From Chloroflexota bacterium (lineage in GTDB: Bacteria > Chloroflexota > FW602-bin22 > JACPRP01): 17,318 nucleotides of DNA. Of this stretch, positions 1 through 7,075 are shown piece by piece. Every line of letters begins with the position of its first letter. Position 1 is the first letter of the stretch. Under the pieces are notes generated by a model. It was not told the origin of the DNA. It worked only from the letters and a program-made list of their open reading frames with translations, and did no database searches. The translations under genes were made by a program, and so were the position numbers. The stretch is taken from the NCBI GenBank assembly GCA_016210495.1, contig JACQUC010000249.1, forward strand, positions 1 through 17,318. The letters run 5' to 3'.

Positions 1-41
1 GGACTAGACCAAGTTGCCGGCCGGGGTTCGTGCGGGAATAC

Positions 42-130
42 GCATACTCCCTAACAGTCGCCGCCCGGACCGGCCGGAGTTATGCACGGATCTCAGGCAC
101 TACCATTGCAATCGCGATTAGGGAGTATGC
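42..130. repeat. 13-bp perfect inverted repeat flanking a 63-bp spacer
   Basis: GCATACTCCCTAA at 42-54 is the exact reverse complement of TTAGGGAGTATGC at 118-130. The right arm lies inside the 3' part of the minus-strand membrane-protein reading frame and the left arm lies just beyond its stop codon. No function is evident. It could be the scar of a small inversion or rearrangement at the gene's 3' end. Confidence 0.45.
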
Positions 131-397
131 ACGATTGAGTAACACGTATTCGAGAAGCTCATGCCCGGGTGGTGAAAGAAAGAAGCCCACGGCCGTGAGG
201 ATAGCGCAGGCTATCCCGACGTGCAGGGTATGGCGGCGTCCCGGCAACCATAGCGACAGCGCAACCGGTGCCACATAGAGAACTCCATCCGCCACCCCTA
301 ACGGGAGCAGCAGGTCCACGGTGAACACGGCCGCGCTCAGGAGGACGATCGCCGCCACAAGAATAACGGTGGTCTTTCGCGCCTGCTCTTCAAGCAT
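80..397 (-). CDS. Truncated histidine-kinase-like membrane sensor domain
   Basis: This 105-residue reading frame consists almost only of hydrophobic segments (roughly residues 8-32, 38-50, 56-73 and 84-99) joined by short polar turns. The central segments, with LPLGVADGVLYV, LSLWLPGRR and GFFLSPPG, resemble the four-helix membrane region found at the N-terminus of many PAS/histidine-kinase sensor proteins. In that family the helix bundle is followed by PAS and kinase domains. Here a TAA stop follows the last helix directly, and I see no kinase sequence in the remaining 80 bases in any frame. An AGAAGG sequence lies just upstream of the ATG and a convincing promoter lies about 80 bases upstream, so it may be transcribed. 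It is either a decayed or truncated sensor kinase or a stand-alone membrane protein. The family match is from memory of the motif style, not a search. Confidence 0.5.
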   Translation of the reverse strand: MLEEQARKTTVILVAAIVLLSAAVFTVDLLLPLGVADGVLYVAPVALSLWLPGRRHTLHVGIACAILTAVGFFLSPPGHELLEYVLLNRAYSLIAIAMVVPEIRA

Positions 398-476
398 TAC
401 CTTCTGGCCTGCCGCGCGTTTCTATTGCCTGCTCCCCCAAAAGTTCGCAGTTTCTTATTCGTGGAATCCAAAACCA

Positions 477-505
477 AGTATAACAGCACGTGTCCATTGC
501 CACAA
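477..505 (-). promoter_or_regulatory. Sigma70-like promoter for the minus-strand sensor-like gene
   Basis: Read on the minus strand, TTGTGG (-35, 500-505) is separated by exactly 17 bases from TATACT (-10, 477-482). The -10 is preceded by TGT, giving an extended -10. Transcription would start near 470, leaving a leader of about 70 bases before the ATG at 397. The -35 matches consensus at only three positions, but the -10 and spacing are good. Confidence 0.5.
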
Positions 506-680
506 CTTTGCCTGCCAACGATCTTCGCCGATGTCCCTAAGTAACTAGCCGTGTATACATACCGCCCGACCCAACGTTTGATGGCACGCCACTTGCACTC
601 CTCCAAGAGGGACCGGCCAGCACCTATTACGAATGGATACGCTTGAATAGTGCTGATGAGAGGGTCTCGCGATGTGGAGT

Positions 681-703
681 GCGGTCCGCCATAGGCGGAC
701 TGC
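681..703. repeat. Small hairpin GTCCGCC-ATA-GGCGGAC
   Basis: A perfect 7-bp stem with a 3-base loop (684-700), extendable by one wobble and two further pairs. The stem sequence matches the arm type used in the first hairpin repeat after pyrG, but here the GTAGGGGC leader and G-rich tail are absent. It is probably a related or degenerate member of that repeat family. No T-tract follows, so it is not an obvious terminator. Confidence 0.4.
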
Positions 704-808
704 CGCTTTGCACGGCTTGCCTGCGACGCCGAATTTGCCGTGCTCCCATCGCAGTTGCGAAGTGCAGGGCGCTACCACGCGCATTCGGCATAAGGGAGGT
801 TTACCAAT

Positions 809-1402
809 ATGCGTGACCTTGGCTTGCTTATCATCCGTGTCACGGTCGGCGGACTCCTCGCCGGACACGGCGCGCAGAAGCTCTTTGGAGCGTTCGGTGG
901 CTACGGCCTACAGGGTACCGGAGGCTGGTTGGCGTCGATCGGCCTGCGTCCCGGCCCATGGTGGGCCGCGCTGGCCGGCTTCGGCGAATTCGGCGGCGGA
1001 TTGCTTACTGCCCTGGGCCTCTTTCACCCCATCGGGCCGCTCCTGACCCTTGGCCCTATGGGCGTGGCCACCGGCACGGTTCACGCCGGCAAGCCCATCT
1101 GGGTGACAGAGGGCGGTGCTGAGCTGCCGGTGACCAATATGGCCGTCGCCACCGGCCTCACGCTTGCCGGACCCGGTCGCTTCTCACTCGATCGGATGCT
1201 CGGGAGCAAGGTGCCGGCCTATCTGGCCGCAACGGTAGCCGTCAGCGTATTGCTCGGCATCGGCGCCGCCATCGCCAGCCGGCGTGCGGCCCAGCAGCCG
1301 GTGGCGCCTGCTGCCACCGAAGAGGCTGTTGGAGAGGAGGAGGAAGAAGCCGAAGCCGAGCTTCAGCGTCGCCGCACGCGCGGGAAAGCTCAAGCCGCCT
1401 AG
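809..1402 (+). CDS. DoxX-family membrane protein
   Basis: The 197-residue product begins with a DoxX/SURF4-type N-terminus: a first helix followed by AGHGAQKLFGAFGG (residues 18-31), then GGLLTALGLFHPIG and a helical stretch with the TGTVHAGKPIW loop. Four membrane helices are predicted by eye, near residues 5-25, 48-72, 75-95 and 133-155. The C-terminal 40 residues are a highly charged cytoplasmic tail with an acidic run (EEEEEAEAE) followed by RRRTRG and a basic end, which is longer than a minimal DoxX protein. DoxX proteins are small membrane proteins linked to quinone or thiosulfate redox chemistry, but most members have no assigned reaction. GGGAGG about nine bases before the ATG supports this start. 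It appears to be monocistronic. Confidence 0.85.
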   Translation: MRDLGLLIIRVTVGGLLAGHGAQKLFGAFGGYGLQGTGGWLASIGLRPGPWWAALAGFGEFGGGLLTALGLFHPIGPLLTLGPMGVATGTVHAGKPIWVTEGGAELPVTNMAVATGLTLAGPGRFSLDRMLGSKVPAYLAATVAVSVLLGIGAAIASRRAAQQPVAPAATEEAVGEEEEEAEAELQRRRTRGKAQAA

Positions 1403-1450
1403 GCCGATGGACCAACCTTGAAAAGGCCCTGCCATTGTCGACGTGATCAA

Positions 1451-1506
1451 GCGCCTCCGATGTGCCGTAACCTCATCCGCTTATCCGCTTCGTATCCGCT
1501 GACACC
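1451..1506 (+). repeat. Partial copy of the ~170-bp terminal-inverted-repeat element
   Basis: This fragment matches the right half of the element at 2606-2774. It shares a CCTCCGAT-TGCCG internal segment, followed by ATCCGCTTATCCGC and an outer end GTATCCGCTGACACC. No matching left terminus is present upstream, so it is a truncated copy. It lies in the 240-base gap between the doxX-like gene and vapC, which otherwise holds nothing I can recognise. Confidence 0.6.
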
Positions 1507-1642
1507 GGCAATAATCCCTGGCACGCGACGTGCAGCATACCGATTCGTTGGCTAATCGCATACATCGACGCCAACGTCATCGCCGATACAGGCATCAGTT
1601 GGGCGGGAACCCTGGGGGGCTGGGCGCCGCAACCGACCACGT

Positions 1643-2080
1643 CTAGGGCTGATAAGCCACGCACTCGACGTCCAAGCCGGCGTCCCTCGCCAGCCCGGTC
1701 CAAGCCTCGGAGTGCCGCACATTGGCGGTAGTCACCGACCCGCCGAGCCGAGCCGCCGAAACTACGATCAGAACGTCGGCCAGGTGATCGCGTGGCCTGA
1801 GCTTACCGTACAAGCGTACGTATCTAGCGATCAATCGACCGGCTGTGGACCATTCGCCGGCCGTCGGAGTAAGCAAGCGATCCACCCGGTTCATCGCTCC
1901 GACAACGCGGTCCAGGAGCCGAGCGTCCTCGCGAGAGCGCGTGCCGGCATACAGTTCCGCTACGACAACTGATGACAGCCACAGTCGCCCCGATGCAATC
2001 GCGCGGTAGAACGATGGCCACGTGGACTCGTCCCGTAGCACCCGAATGAGCGCCGATGTGTCGGGTACCTCGGGGCGCAC
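1643..2080 (-). CDS. vapC: VapC-type PIN-domain toxin (ribonuclease)
   Basis: The 145-residue protein has the PIN-domain layout: DTSALI near the N-terminus (D7), VVVAELYAG (E42), LADVLIVVSA (D102) and a VTTANVRH segment (T118, N120). These conserved acidic residues bind the metal ion for RNA cleavage in the family. VapC toxins are usually 125-150 residues, so this is full length. It starts with GTG one base after the TAA stop of the upstream antitoxin gene, which implies translational coupling and a vapBC operon on the minus strand. The precise RNA target cannot be read from sequence. Family assignment is strong; the VapC label rests on size, motifs and the adjacent antitoxin. Confidence 0.88.
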   Translation of the reverse strand: MRPEVPDTSALIRVLRDESTWPSFYRAIASGRLWLSSVVVAELYAGTRSREDARLLDRVVGAMNRVDRLLTPTAGEWSTAGRLIARYVRLYGKLRPRDHLADVLIVVSAARLGGSVTTANVRHSEAWTGLARDAGLDVECVAYQP

Positions 2081-2081
2081 C

Positions 2082-2333
2082 TTAGGCCATCACTTCGTCA
2101 GGCAGCTTACCAAGCACGTCGTCTATCCCACCGCGCTCGTGCAGCTCACGGACCGCGGCCATCACCTCCTCGGCGGCCAGCACGAAATCCACGGCCTGCC
2201 GTACAGCCTCGGATTCACTCGTCCCCATCTTCCGGGCCAGTTCTTTTACCTTCTCCCCGTCGACGACAAGGTTCTTGCGAGCGAGTCTACCCACCTGTGT
2301 CACCACCTTGCTATACACACCTTTGTCTCCCAT
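2082..2333 (-). CDS. vapB: VapB-type antitoxin (ribbon-helix-helix-like)
   Basis: With the ATG at 2333 the product has 83 residues. It contains KNLVVDGEKVKELARKMGTSESEAVRQAVDF (residues 20-50), shown here as a motif spanning a short strand and two helices typical of ribbon-helix-helix antitoxins that also bind their own promoter. The acidic C-terminal part (LHERGGIDDVLGKLPDE) would wrap around the toxin. A longer version starting at 2396 is possible, but its extra N-terminus does not look like the family. Neither start has a strong ribosome-binding site. Upstream on the minus strand, TATACT (2413-2418) is a possible -10 element without a clear -35. GTGTACAC (about 2372-2379) is a perfect 8-bp palindrome that could belong to an autoregulatory operator. 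Confidence 0.75.
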   Translation of the reverse strand: MGDKGVYSKVVTQVGRLARKNLVVDGEKVKELARKMGTSESEAVRQAVDFVLAAEEVMAAVRELHERGGIDDVLGKLPDEVMA

Positions 2334-2454
2334 ATTACACAATCCGCCCATCTGTGTCAAGCCCGCCAACCCCGTGTACACAGGCATTGGCTTCAACTCG
2401 TGCCCAAGAAACAGTATAATACCGTTGCAGAAGCTGTGTGCCGGACTAGCATTG

Positions 2455-2527
2455 TTAGCTAGCTAGCTAGTTTCTAGCGCGAAACAGAGCGGCGTAGGGG
2501 CGCGGTCTCCGCGCCCTGGGTTGGGGC
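2455..2527 (+). repeat. Long-form GTAGGGGC hairpin repeat with CTAG-rich 5' module
   Basis: The copy begins with four interlocked TAGC units (2455-2470), continues with CTAGTTTCTAGCGCGAAAC (2467-2485), then GTAGGGGC and the hairpin GGGCGCGG-TCT-CCGCGCCC (2498-2516), and ends with a G-rich tail. The stem arm GCGG/CCGC is unique in this window but is perfectly paired. Confidence 0.75.
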
Positions 2528-2605
2528 CGTGGCCACTACCCCATTCCGTGTCGAGAGCTAGCTCGTGTACGCTCGATTGCAAACAATCCTGGGGAAGTGT
2601 GTTTG

Positions 2606-2774
2606 GGTGTCAACGGATGCCAAACGGATAAACGGATGCCTGTCAAACCACCGCGTCAGATCGTGGCGCATTGAAAACAGGCTGCCGTTGGCAATCTTTC
2701 GTGCGATTCGTCTGCGGCCCTCCGATTTGCCGCGATTCCTTATCCGTTTACTCCGTTTTTCATCCGCTGACGCC
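2606..2774 (-). mobile_element. MITE-like ~169-bp element with 32-bp terminal inverted repeats (copy 1)
   Basis: The left end (2606-2637: GGTGTCAACGGATG, then AAACGGATAAACGGAT) and the reverse complement of the right end (2742-2774: GGCGTCAGCGGATG, then AAACGGAGTAAACGGAT) agree at nearly every position. The interior is homologous to that of the copy at 8456-8627 when one of them is reversed, so the two full copies lie in opposite orientation. No reading frame inside encodes a recognisable transposase, so this would be a non-autonomous element. I find no clear target-site duplication. Confidence 0.7.
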
Positions 2775-2893
2775 GTAATGCGTCGCCGTTTCTGCAATTC
2801 TCTGCACAATTGTTAAGCACGGTAGCACGCGCGTTACTCCGTCTAGACTCTTCCAGGTGTTCGCCGAAGCCGGGAAAGACAACAGGTTAACCG

Positions 2894-4231
2894 ATGAAAG
2901 TGGCGATGGTCGGCAACTTCGGCCTTTGGCAAAAGGGTACTATGGGCGTCCGCGCCCTTCCTATGGCCAGGGCCTTGGTGGAGCGGGGATGTGCAGTAAC
3001 CCTGGTTGTCCCCCCGTGGGACGCGCCCGAAGACTCCGGCCTGGAGCACCGCTTGGATGGCGTCCTCGTCGCCAACGTCAAGCTACCACCCCGCCTTCCC
3101 TTGCTCTGGCACGCCTGGCTGACAGCTCGCGTCTTGCGGCGCACCCTGGCCGAGAACGCCGATGTCGTTCACATCTTCAAGCCCAAGGCCTACAGCGGGC
3201 TCGTAGCCATCGTCATTTGGGCGCTCAAGAAGCTTGGCCTGGCCCGGGCCAGGCTCGTCGTCGATACCGATGACTGGGAGGGCTGGGGAGGCTGGAACGA
3301 GCTTGAAAGCTTCCCATGGCCGGTGAAGTGGTTTATTGCCTGGCACGAGCGATGGGGCTTGCGGCACAACGATGCCGTAACCGTGGCCAGCCGCGCCCTC
3401 GAGTCGCTCGTCCTCGGCCTGGGAGTGCCCAAGACCAAGATCCACTACGTTCCCAACGGCTGGTGGCAAGCCAACGCCTCCGCCCCCTCATCGGTCGCGA
3501 CCGCCGATGTGCCTGTCCGCCCATCGGGCGGGCCAGCCGGCGTAGGGGCGGACGTCTCTGTCCGCCCAGGGGATGGGGTGGCGGCCGCAGAAGGGCTTTC
3601 CATATCAGCCCCGTCGCACGAGCCCTCCGTCCACTACGAAACCCTGTCCCGAGAGCTTGCGGGCTCTCCCACCGTCCTACTCTACACCCGGTTCTTCGAG
3701 TTTCAATCGTCCAGGGTCGTCCACGTGTTCAGCCGTGTCAGGGCAAGCGTCCCCGAGACCAGGCTGCTGGTTGTGGGCCAGGGGCTTCACGGGGAAGAGT
3801 GCGACTTCCTCGCGCTGTTGCGGCAAGAGGGCCTGGACCAGGCCGCTAGTCTTGCAGGCTGGGCCCGCGCCGACCACCTGCCCCGGCTGTTCTCCCTGGC
3901 CGATGTGGCCATCTATCCGATGGACGATACTCTTTTGAATCGCGCCAAGTGCCCGATGAAGCTGATCGACCTGATGGCCAGCGGTTGCAGCGTCGTCGCC
4001 GAACGTGTCGGCCAGACCGCCGAGTACATCGCCCATGGCGAATCGGGTCTGCTCGTTGCCCCAGACAATCCGGCCGAGTTCGCCGAAGCCATCGTGGCTT
4101 TACTGAAAGACCCGGCCCGGCGAGCATCGCTGGGCACCCGCGCCAGAGAGCGGATTCTCCAGCACTTCGACTGGCGCCACTTAGTGGATGCCGTCGAACG
4201 CGTCTACGCCGGAGCTCCCGGCCCAAAGTGA
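2894..4231 (+). CDS. GT4-like glycosyltransferase with an in-frame repeat insertion
   Basis: The 445-residue protein has a GT-B fold layout. The N-terminal acceptor domain starts MKVAMVGNFGLWQKGTMGVR and includes VVHIFKPKAYSG and LVVDTDDWEGWGGW. The C-terminal nucleotide-sugar domain includes TVLLYTRFFEF, LLVVGQGLHGEE, SLAGWARADHLPRLFSLADV, KLIDLMASGCSVVAE (from residue 356) and GESGLLVAPDNPAEFAEAI. It would transfer a sugar from a nucleotide-sugar donor to an unknown acceptor at the cytoplasmic membrane. Between the domains, residues about 197-245 form a low-complexity Pro/Ala/Gly/Ser stretch partly encoded by two copies of the intergenic repeat (ADVPVRP 204-210, ADVSVRP 219-225). This makes it about 50 residues longer than usual relatives. 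The ATG has only a weak upstream AGG. It stands alone with no other glycan genes nearby. Confidence 0.85.
   Translation: MKVAMVGNFGLWQKGTMGVRALPMARALVERGCAVTLVVPPWDAPEDSGLEHRLDGVLVANVKLPPRLPLLWHAWLTARVLRRTLAENADVVHIFKPKAYSGLVAIVIWALKKLGLARARLVVDTDDWEGWGGWNELESFPWPVKWFIAWHERWGLRHNDAVTVASRALESLVLGLGVPKTKIHYVPNGWWQANASAPSSVATADVPVRPSGGPAGVGADVSVRPGDGVAAAEGLSISAPSHEPSVHYETLSRELAGSPTVLLYTRFFEFQSSRVVHVFSRVRASVPETRLLVVGQGLHGEECDFLALLRQEGLDQAASLAGWARADHLPRLFSLADVAIYPMDDTLLNRAKCPMKLIDLMASGCSVVAERVGQTAEYIAHGESGLLVAPDNPAEFAEAIVALLKDPARRASLGTRARERILQHFDWRHLVDAVERVYAGAPGPK
3503..3580 (+). repeat. Hairpin repeat embedded in the glycosyltransferase reading frame
   Basis: A complete copy starts at GTAGGGGC (3542), with stem GGGCGGAC-GTCTCT-GTCCGCCC (3546-3567) and tail AGGGGATGGGGTGG. 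It is preceded, one 45-base unit upstream, by a degenerate copy (3503-3537) sharing GTCCGCCC. The reading frame runs through as GTA GGG GCG, so the TAG contained in the repeat is not read as a stop. Confidence 0.85.
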
Positions 4232-4244
4232 CTCCGAAATTCCT

Positions 4245-4350
4245 CTTTGCGCTCTTGGCGTCCTTTGCGGTTCAAACCCTCGTCACGTGCGGTTCAAACT
4301 CTCATCCCTCCGCGCCTCTCCGTGTCTCCGTGCCTGCGTGGTTGCGTCCT
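4245..4350. repeat. Low-complexity CTTTGCG / CTCCGTGTCTCCGTG repeat overlapping the scpA 3' end
   Basis: The segment combines CCTCTTTGCGCTCTTGGCG, two near-identical GCGGTTCAAAC(C/T)CTC units (4268-4282 and 4289-4303, approximately), and CGCCTCTCCGTGTCTCCGTG. This style of repeat is familiar from the ends of genes in several environmental bacterial phyla (general knowledge). Here it separates two convergent genes and encodes the C-terminal tail of ScpA. Confidence 0.55.
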
Positions 4351-5045
4351 CCGCGGCTCAGATAAATCTCGCCAAAAATCTTCCTCTGCTCCACAAAAAC
4401 CAGGCCCTCTTTGATCAACTGCAGCAGCGCGAGAAACGTCACCACCGCCTCCAGACGAGAAGTGGCCGTGTCCAGCAGACTTGTGAACGTCACCATGGCC
4501 CCCCGCGCCAGCATATCTTTGATTACCAGTATCTTCTCGGCCACCGTCCAGGTCGCCTCCGGAATCGTCACTTCGAGCGGGGCCTCCGCCATTCTCGCCT
4601 GATGCTGTTTGTAGGCCGTCACCAGCGCGGCCAGCGAGATCTGCGGGCGTGCTAACGCAGTCGTCGGTTCCGGCTGTTTGGCCACGCGGGGATAGGCACG
4701 AAGCACACTATCTTCGCGGGCACGGAGCCCCTCGGCGGCCCGTTGGAACGCCTGGAACTGTAGCAGGGCGTGCGTTAGATCGGCCGCGTCCTCCTCTTCT
4801 TCCGCTGTGGGCATCGGGCTCGGCAACAGTGCAAACGACTTGATCACCAGCAGCTTCGCGGCGACGACCAGGAAGTCTGCCAGTGCATCCGGATCCACCA
4901 TCTCCACCGTTTCCAGGTATTCCAGATACTGATCCGTGACCATAGCCAGCGAAATGGCGGTGATGTCGAGCTCACGTCGCTCGATCAGCGTAAGTAGCAA
5001 ATCCAGCGGACCCTCGAAAACCGCAAGCCTGACCCGGTAATCCAC
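4302..5045 (-). CDS. scpA: Segregation and condensation protein A
   Basis: ScpA is the kleisin subunit that bridges the SMC head domains in the bacterial condensin complex, together with ScpB. The start YRVRLAVFEGPLDLLLTLIE with RRELDITAISLAMVTDQYLEYL is the diagnostic N-terminal kleisin motif. DALADFLVVAAKLLVIKSFALLP follows, and a C-terminal winged-helix part (SRLEAVVTFLALLQLIKEGLVFVEQ..FGEIYL) completes the fold. I prefer the GTG at 5045 (247 residues) because the family normally begins at the FEGPLDLLL region. The frame stays open to a GTG at 5132, which would add 29 non-homologous residues. The last 18 residues (SRGGRNHAGTETRRGAEG) come from an intergenic repeat. No scpB lies adjacent, although it often follows scpA in other bacteria. 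Confidence 0.92.
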   Translation of the reverse strand: MDYRVRLAVFEGPLDLLLTLIERRELDITAISLAMVTDQYLEYLETVEMVDPDALADFLVVAAKLLVIKSFALLPSPMPTAEEEEDAADLTHALLQFQAFQRAAEGLRAREDSVLRAYPRVAKQPEPTTALARPQISLAALVTAYKQHQARMAEAPLEVTIPEATWTVAEKILVIKDMLARGAMVTFTSLLDTATSRLEAVVTFLALLQLIKEGLVFVEQRKIFGEIYLSRGGRNHAGTETRRGAEG

Positions 5046-5142
5046 CTTACTATCGTCCTGCTGATTGGTGGCCCGAACATAGCAGAAGTTCTGCTGGAAG
5101 TCAATCTCGTTGCTTTTTGAGTTAGAAAACACGCCCCAAATC

Positions 5143-5154
5143 TGGTAGAATATA
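5143..5154. promoter_or_regulatory. Overlapping divergent -10 elements between scpA and pyrG
   Basis: On the plus strand TGGTAGAAT (5143-5151) is an extended -10 for pyrG, about 50 bases before its ATG, without a clear -35. On the minus strand TATATT (complement of 5149-5154) is a candidate -10 for scpA. The two sites overlap, so transcription in the two directions may be mutually exclusive. Weak evidence; no operator is evident. Confidence 0.35.
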
Positions 5155-5201
5155 TCTTGACCACAAGGCAGACACAGGGCGAGCGGTGAGGAGGCGTGCT
5201 A

Positions 5202-6845
5202 ATGTCCAAGTACCTATTTGTCACTGGAGGGGTAGTATCCTCGGTTGGCAAGGGGGTCACCGTCGCCGCCATAGGCCGTCTTCTTAAGAGCCGTGGCATC
5301 TCTGTCGCCGCTATGAAGCTCGATCCCTACTTGAACGTCGACCCGGGCACGATGAACCCATACCAGCACGGCGAGTGCTTCGTCACCGACGACGGTGCCG
5401 AAACGGACCTCGATCTTGGACACTATGAGCGCTTCATCGACGTCAACCTCACCAAGGCATCCAACGTCACTACCGGCCAGATCTATACGGCCGTTATCGG
5501 CAAGGAGCGACGCGGCGATTTCCTGGGTGGCACTATCCAGGTCGTGCCTCACGTCACCAACGAGATCAAGCAGCGCATCCTCAAGGTCTCCAAGCAGACG
5601 CGCGCCGACGCCATCATCGTCGAGGTCGGCGGCACGGTTGGCGATATCGAGAGCCAGCCTTTCCTGGAGGCCGTGCGGCAGATGCATCGCGAGGTGGGCC
5701 ACGAGAACGCACTCTATATCCACGTGACCCTCCTGCCCTATATCGGCGCCACAGGCGAGCTCAAGACCAAGCCAACCCAGCACAGCGTTAAGGAGCTCAG
5801 AAGCATCGGCATCCAGCCGGACGTCATCGTATGCCGCGCCGACTACCCTATCAGCGACGATCTTAAGGACAAGATCGCGCTCTTCTGTGACGTAGAAAAG
5901 CAGGCGGTCATACCGTTGCCGACCGTCGACAACATCTACGAGGTTCCGCTCATACTGGAGTCGGAGAGGCTTGGCAGCTACGTCGCCGAGAAGCTGGACC
6001 TGCGGGGCAATGGCCCGAACTTGGCAGAGTGGCGGGCGCTGGTGGAAAAGATCAAGGTGCCCAAGCGCGAGGTGCGCATCGCCCTGGTGGGCAAGTACGT
6101 GGAGATGCGAGACGCCTACCTCTCCGTGCGCGAGGCCCTCAAGCACGCCGCTATCTACCACGACAGAGACGTGGAGGTCAAGTGGATCGACGCCGAGACG
6201 CTGGAGCAGGAGGGCGGCGAAGACCAGCTTGCCGACGTGAGCGGCATCCTCGTGCCCGGCGGATTCGGCTATCGCGGCATCGAGGGCAAGATCCGCGCGG
6301 CTCGCTACGCCAGGGAGAACAGAGTGCCCTACCTGGGACTCTGCCTTGGTATGCACGTCATGGTCATAGAGCTGACGCGCAGCGTAGTTCGCACGAACGA
6401 ACCCAACTCGACGGAGTTCGATCCGGCGTCGCCGTACCCTGTGATCGATATGCTCGCCGAGCAGCGCGACGTATCGCAAAAGGGCGGCACGATGCGTCTC
6501 GGATCGTACCCCTGTCTGCTGGTCCCTGGCACCAAGGCCGCGGAGGCCTATGGCGAGCAGGTGGTCCACGAGAGGCACCGCCACCGCTTCGAGTTCAATA
6601 ACGAGTTCCGCAACCTGCTTACCGCCGCGGGCTTGCGTATAAGCGGAATGTCGCCCGATGGTAAGCTTGTCGAGATCGTAGAGATCGACGACCATCCCTG
6701 GATGGTCGGTTGCCAGTTTCATCCCGAGTTCAAGTCGCGGCCCACGCGCCCGCATCCATTGTTCCGTGAGTTCGTGGCCGCCGCCAAGCGCACTTTACAC
6801 GAAGGCGACCAGCGCCCCCTCCCGCTCGAGCAAATGATCGCGTAG
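5202..6845 (+). CDS. pyrG: CTP synthase (glutamine hydrolysing)
   Basis: PyrG converts UTP to CTP using ATP and glutamine, the last step of de novo pyrimidine nucleotide synthesis. The 547-residue protein is full length. The N-terminal amidoligase domain begins [17 protein letters not shown], followed by [19 protein letters not shown]. The C-terminal class I glutamine amidotransferase domain has [13 protein letters not shown], the nucleophile C381 in [10 protein letters not shown], and the H507/E509 pair in [18 protein letters not shown]. The ATG at 5202 follows GAGGAGG by seven bases and is preferred over an in-frame GTG six bases upstream. The TAG stop (6843-6845) lies inside the first GTAGGGGC repeat, so the terminal codons adjoin the repeat. 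Transcription is divergent from scpA. Confidence 0.97.
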   Translation: MSKYLFVTGGVVSSVGKGVTVAAIGRLLKSRGISVAAMKLDPYLNVDPGTMNPYQHGECFVTDDGAETDLDLGHYERFIDVNLTKASNVTTGQIYTAVIGKERRGDFLGGTIQVVPHVTNEIKQRILKVSKQTRADAIIVEVGGTVGDIESQPFLEAVRQMHREVGHENALYIHVTLLPYIGATGELKTKPTQHSVKELRSIGIQPDVIVCRADYPISDDLKDKIALFCDVEKQAVIPLPTVDNIYEVPLILESERLGSYVAEKLDLRGNGPNLAEWRALVEKIKVPKREVRIALVGKYVEMRDAYLSVREALKHAAIYHDRDVEVKWIDAETLEQEGGEDQLADVSGILVPGGFGYRGIEGKIRAARYARENRVPYLGLCLGMHVMVIELTRSVVRTNEPNSTEFDPASPYPVIDMLAEQRDVSQKGGTMRLGSYPCLLVPGTKAAEAYGEQVVHERHRHRFEFNNEFRNLLTAAGLRISGMSPDGKLVEIVEIDDHPWMVGCQFHPEFKSRPTRPHPLFREFVAAAKRTLHEGDQRPLPLEQMIA

Positions 6846-6905
6846 GGGCGTCCGCCTCAGGCGGACGCCCAGGGTGGGGCGGAGGCATCGTTACCTGGTG
6901 TATCC
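6842..6905 (+). repeat. GTAGGGGC hairpin repeat, first of three tandem copies
   Basis: Stem GGGCGTCCGCC-TCA-GGCGGACGCCC has 11 perfect pairs, the longest in the window. The tail AGGGTGGGGCGGAGGCATCG and a TACCTGG...ATCC segment are repeated in the next copy. The TAG at 6843-6845 is the pyrG stop codon. Confidence 0.8.
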
Positions 6906-6963
6906 GTAGGGGCGGACGGCTGTCCGCCCAGGGTGGGTGGAGGCTTCGCGACCTGGCAAATCC
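6906..6963 (+). repeat. GTAGGGGC hairpin repeat, second tandem copy
   Basis: Stem GGGCGGAC-GGCT-GTCCGCCC, then AGGGTGGGTGGAGGCTTCG and GACCTGG...ATCC. It is the same layout as the first copy, with a different paired arm sequence. Confidence 0.8.
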
Positions 6964-7040
6964 GTAGGGGCGTCCGCCCGCGCCAGGCGGGTGCCTCAGG
7001 CACCTCAGGCGGACGTCCCGGGGGGTGGGGTGGGGCGTTG
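6964..7040 (+). repeat. GTAGGGGC hairpin repeat, third tandem copy with nested hairpins
   Basis: The outer arms GGGGCGTCCGCC and GGCGGACGTCCC are separated by about 30 bases. These hold further complementary pieces (CCGC/GCGG-like and GGTGCCTCAGGCACC, a perfect palindrome with a 3-base centre). It ends in a G-rich tail about 35 bases before the transaldolase ATG. Confidence 0.75.
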
Positions 7041-7075
7041 CCTGCCAACCGACTACTTCAACCAGGAGTGTACCC

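Larger units (their letters stand above)
398..808. other. Gene-free interval between the sensor-like gene and the doxX-like gene
   Basis: No convincing coding sequence is seen in these 411 bases. The interval holds the minus-strand promoter at 477-505, a small hairpin at 681-703, and the ribosome-binding site of the DoxX-family gene (GGGAGG, about 794-799). Short open frames here lack a plausible start site or any recognisable protein motif. Confidence 0.5.
2334..2893. other. Gene-free, repeat-rich interval between vapBC and the glycosyltransferase
   Basis: No coding sequence is supported in these 560 bases. From left to right the interval holds the presumed vapBC promoter region, a TTAGCTAGCTAGCTAG run joined to a hairpin repeat (2455-2527), and a ~170-bp terminal-inverted-repeat element (2606-2774). 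The last 120 bases contain the glycosyltransferase leader, in which I see no convincing promoter. Confidence 0.6.

Noticed and set aside
1..79. Continuation of the sensor-like gene into a kinase domain beyond its TAA stop.
   Set aside because: None of the three minus-strand frames in the remaining bases resembles a PAS, HAMP or kinase sequence. The window is too short here to exclude it further left.
1558..1640. A plus-strand stretch encoding AYIDANVIADTG, reminiscent of a PIN-domain N-terminus.
   Set aside because: There is no start codon in frame before it, a stop lies upstream in other frames, and the sequence after it does not continue as a PIN domain. It is at most a tiny remnant.
2565..2816. 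Open frames on both strands across the first inverted-repeat element.
   Set aside because: The region is explained by the terminal-inverted-repeat element. The frames are low in recognisable structure and are symmetrical because of the inverted repeats.
5214..6755. A 513-codon open frame on the minus strand antisense to pyrG.
   Set aside because: It is a by-product of strong codon bias in the GC-rich pyrG gene. It has no recognisable motifs and no ribosome-binding site, while the plus strand encodes a complete CTP synthase.
6842..7040. Possible CRISPR array because of regularly spaced repeats.
   Set aside because: Only three units occur, with unequal spacing. The repeats are hairpins with variable arms, and the intervening sequence is also conserved, so there are no unique spacers or cas genes.
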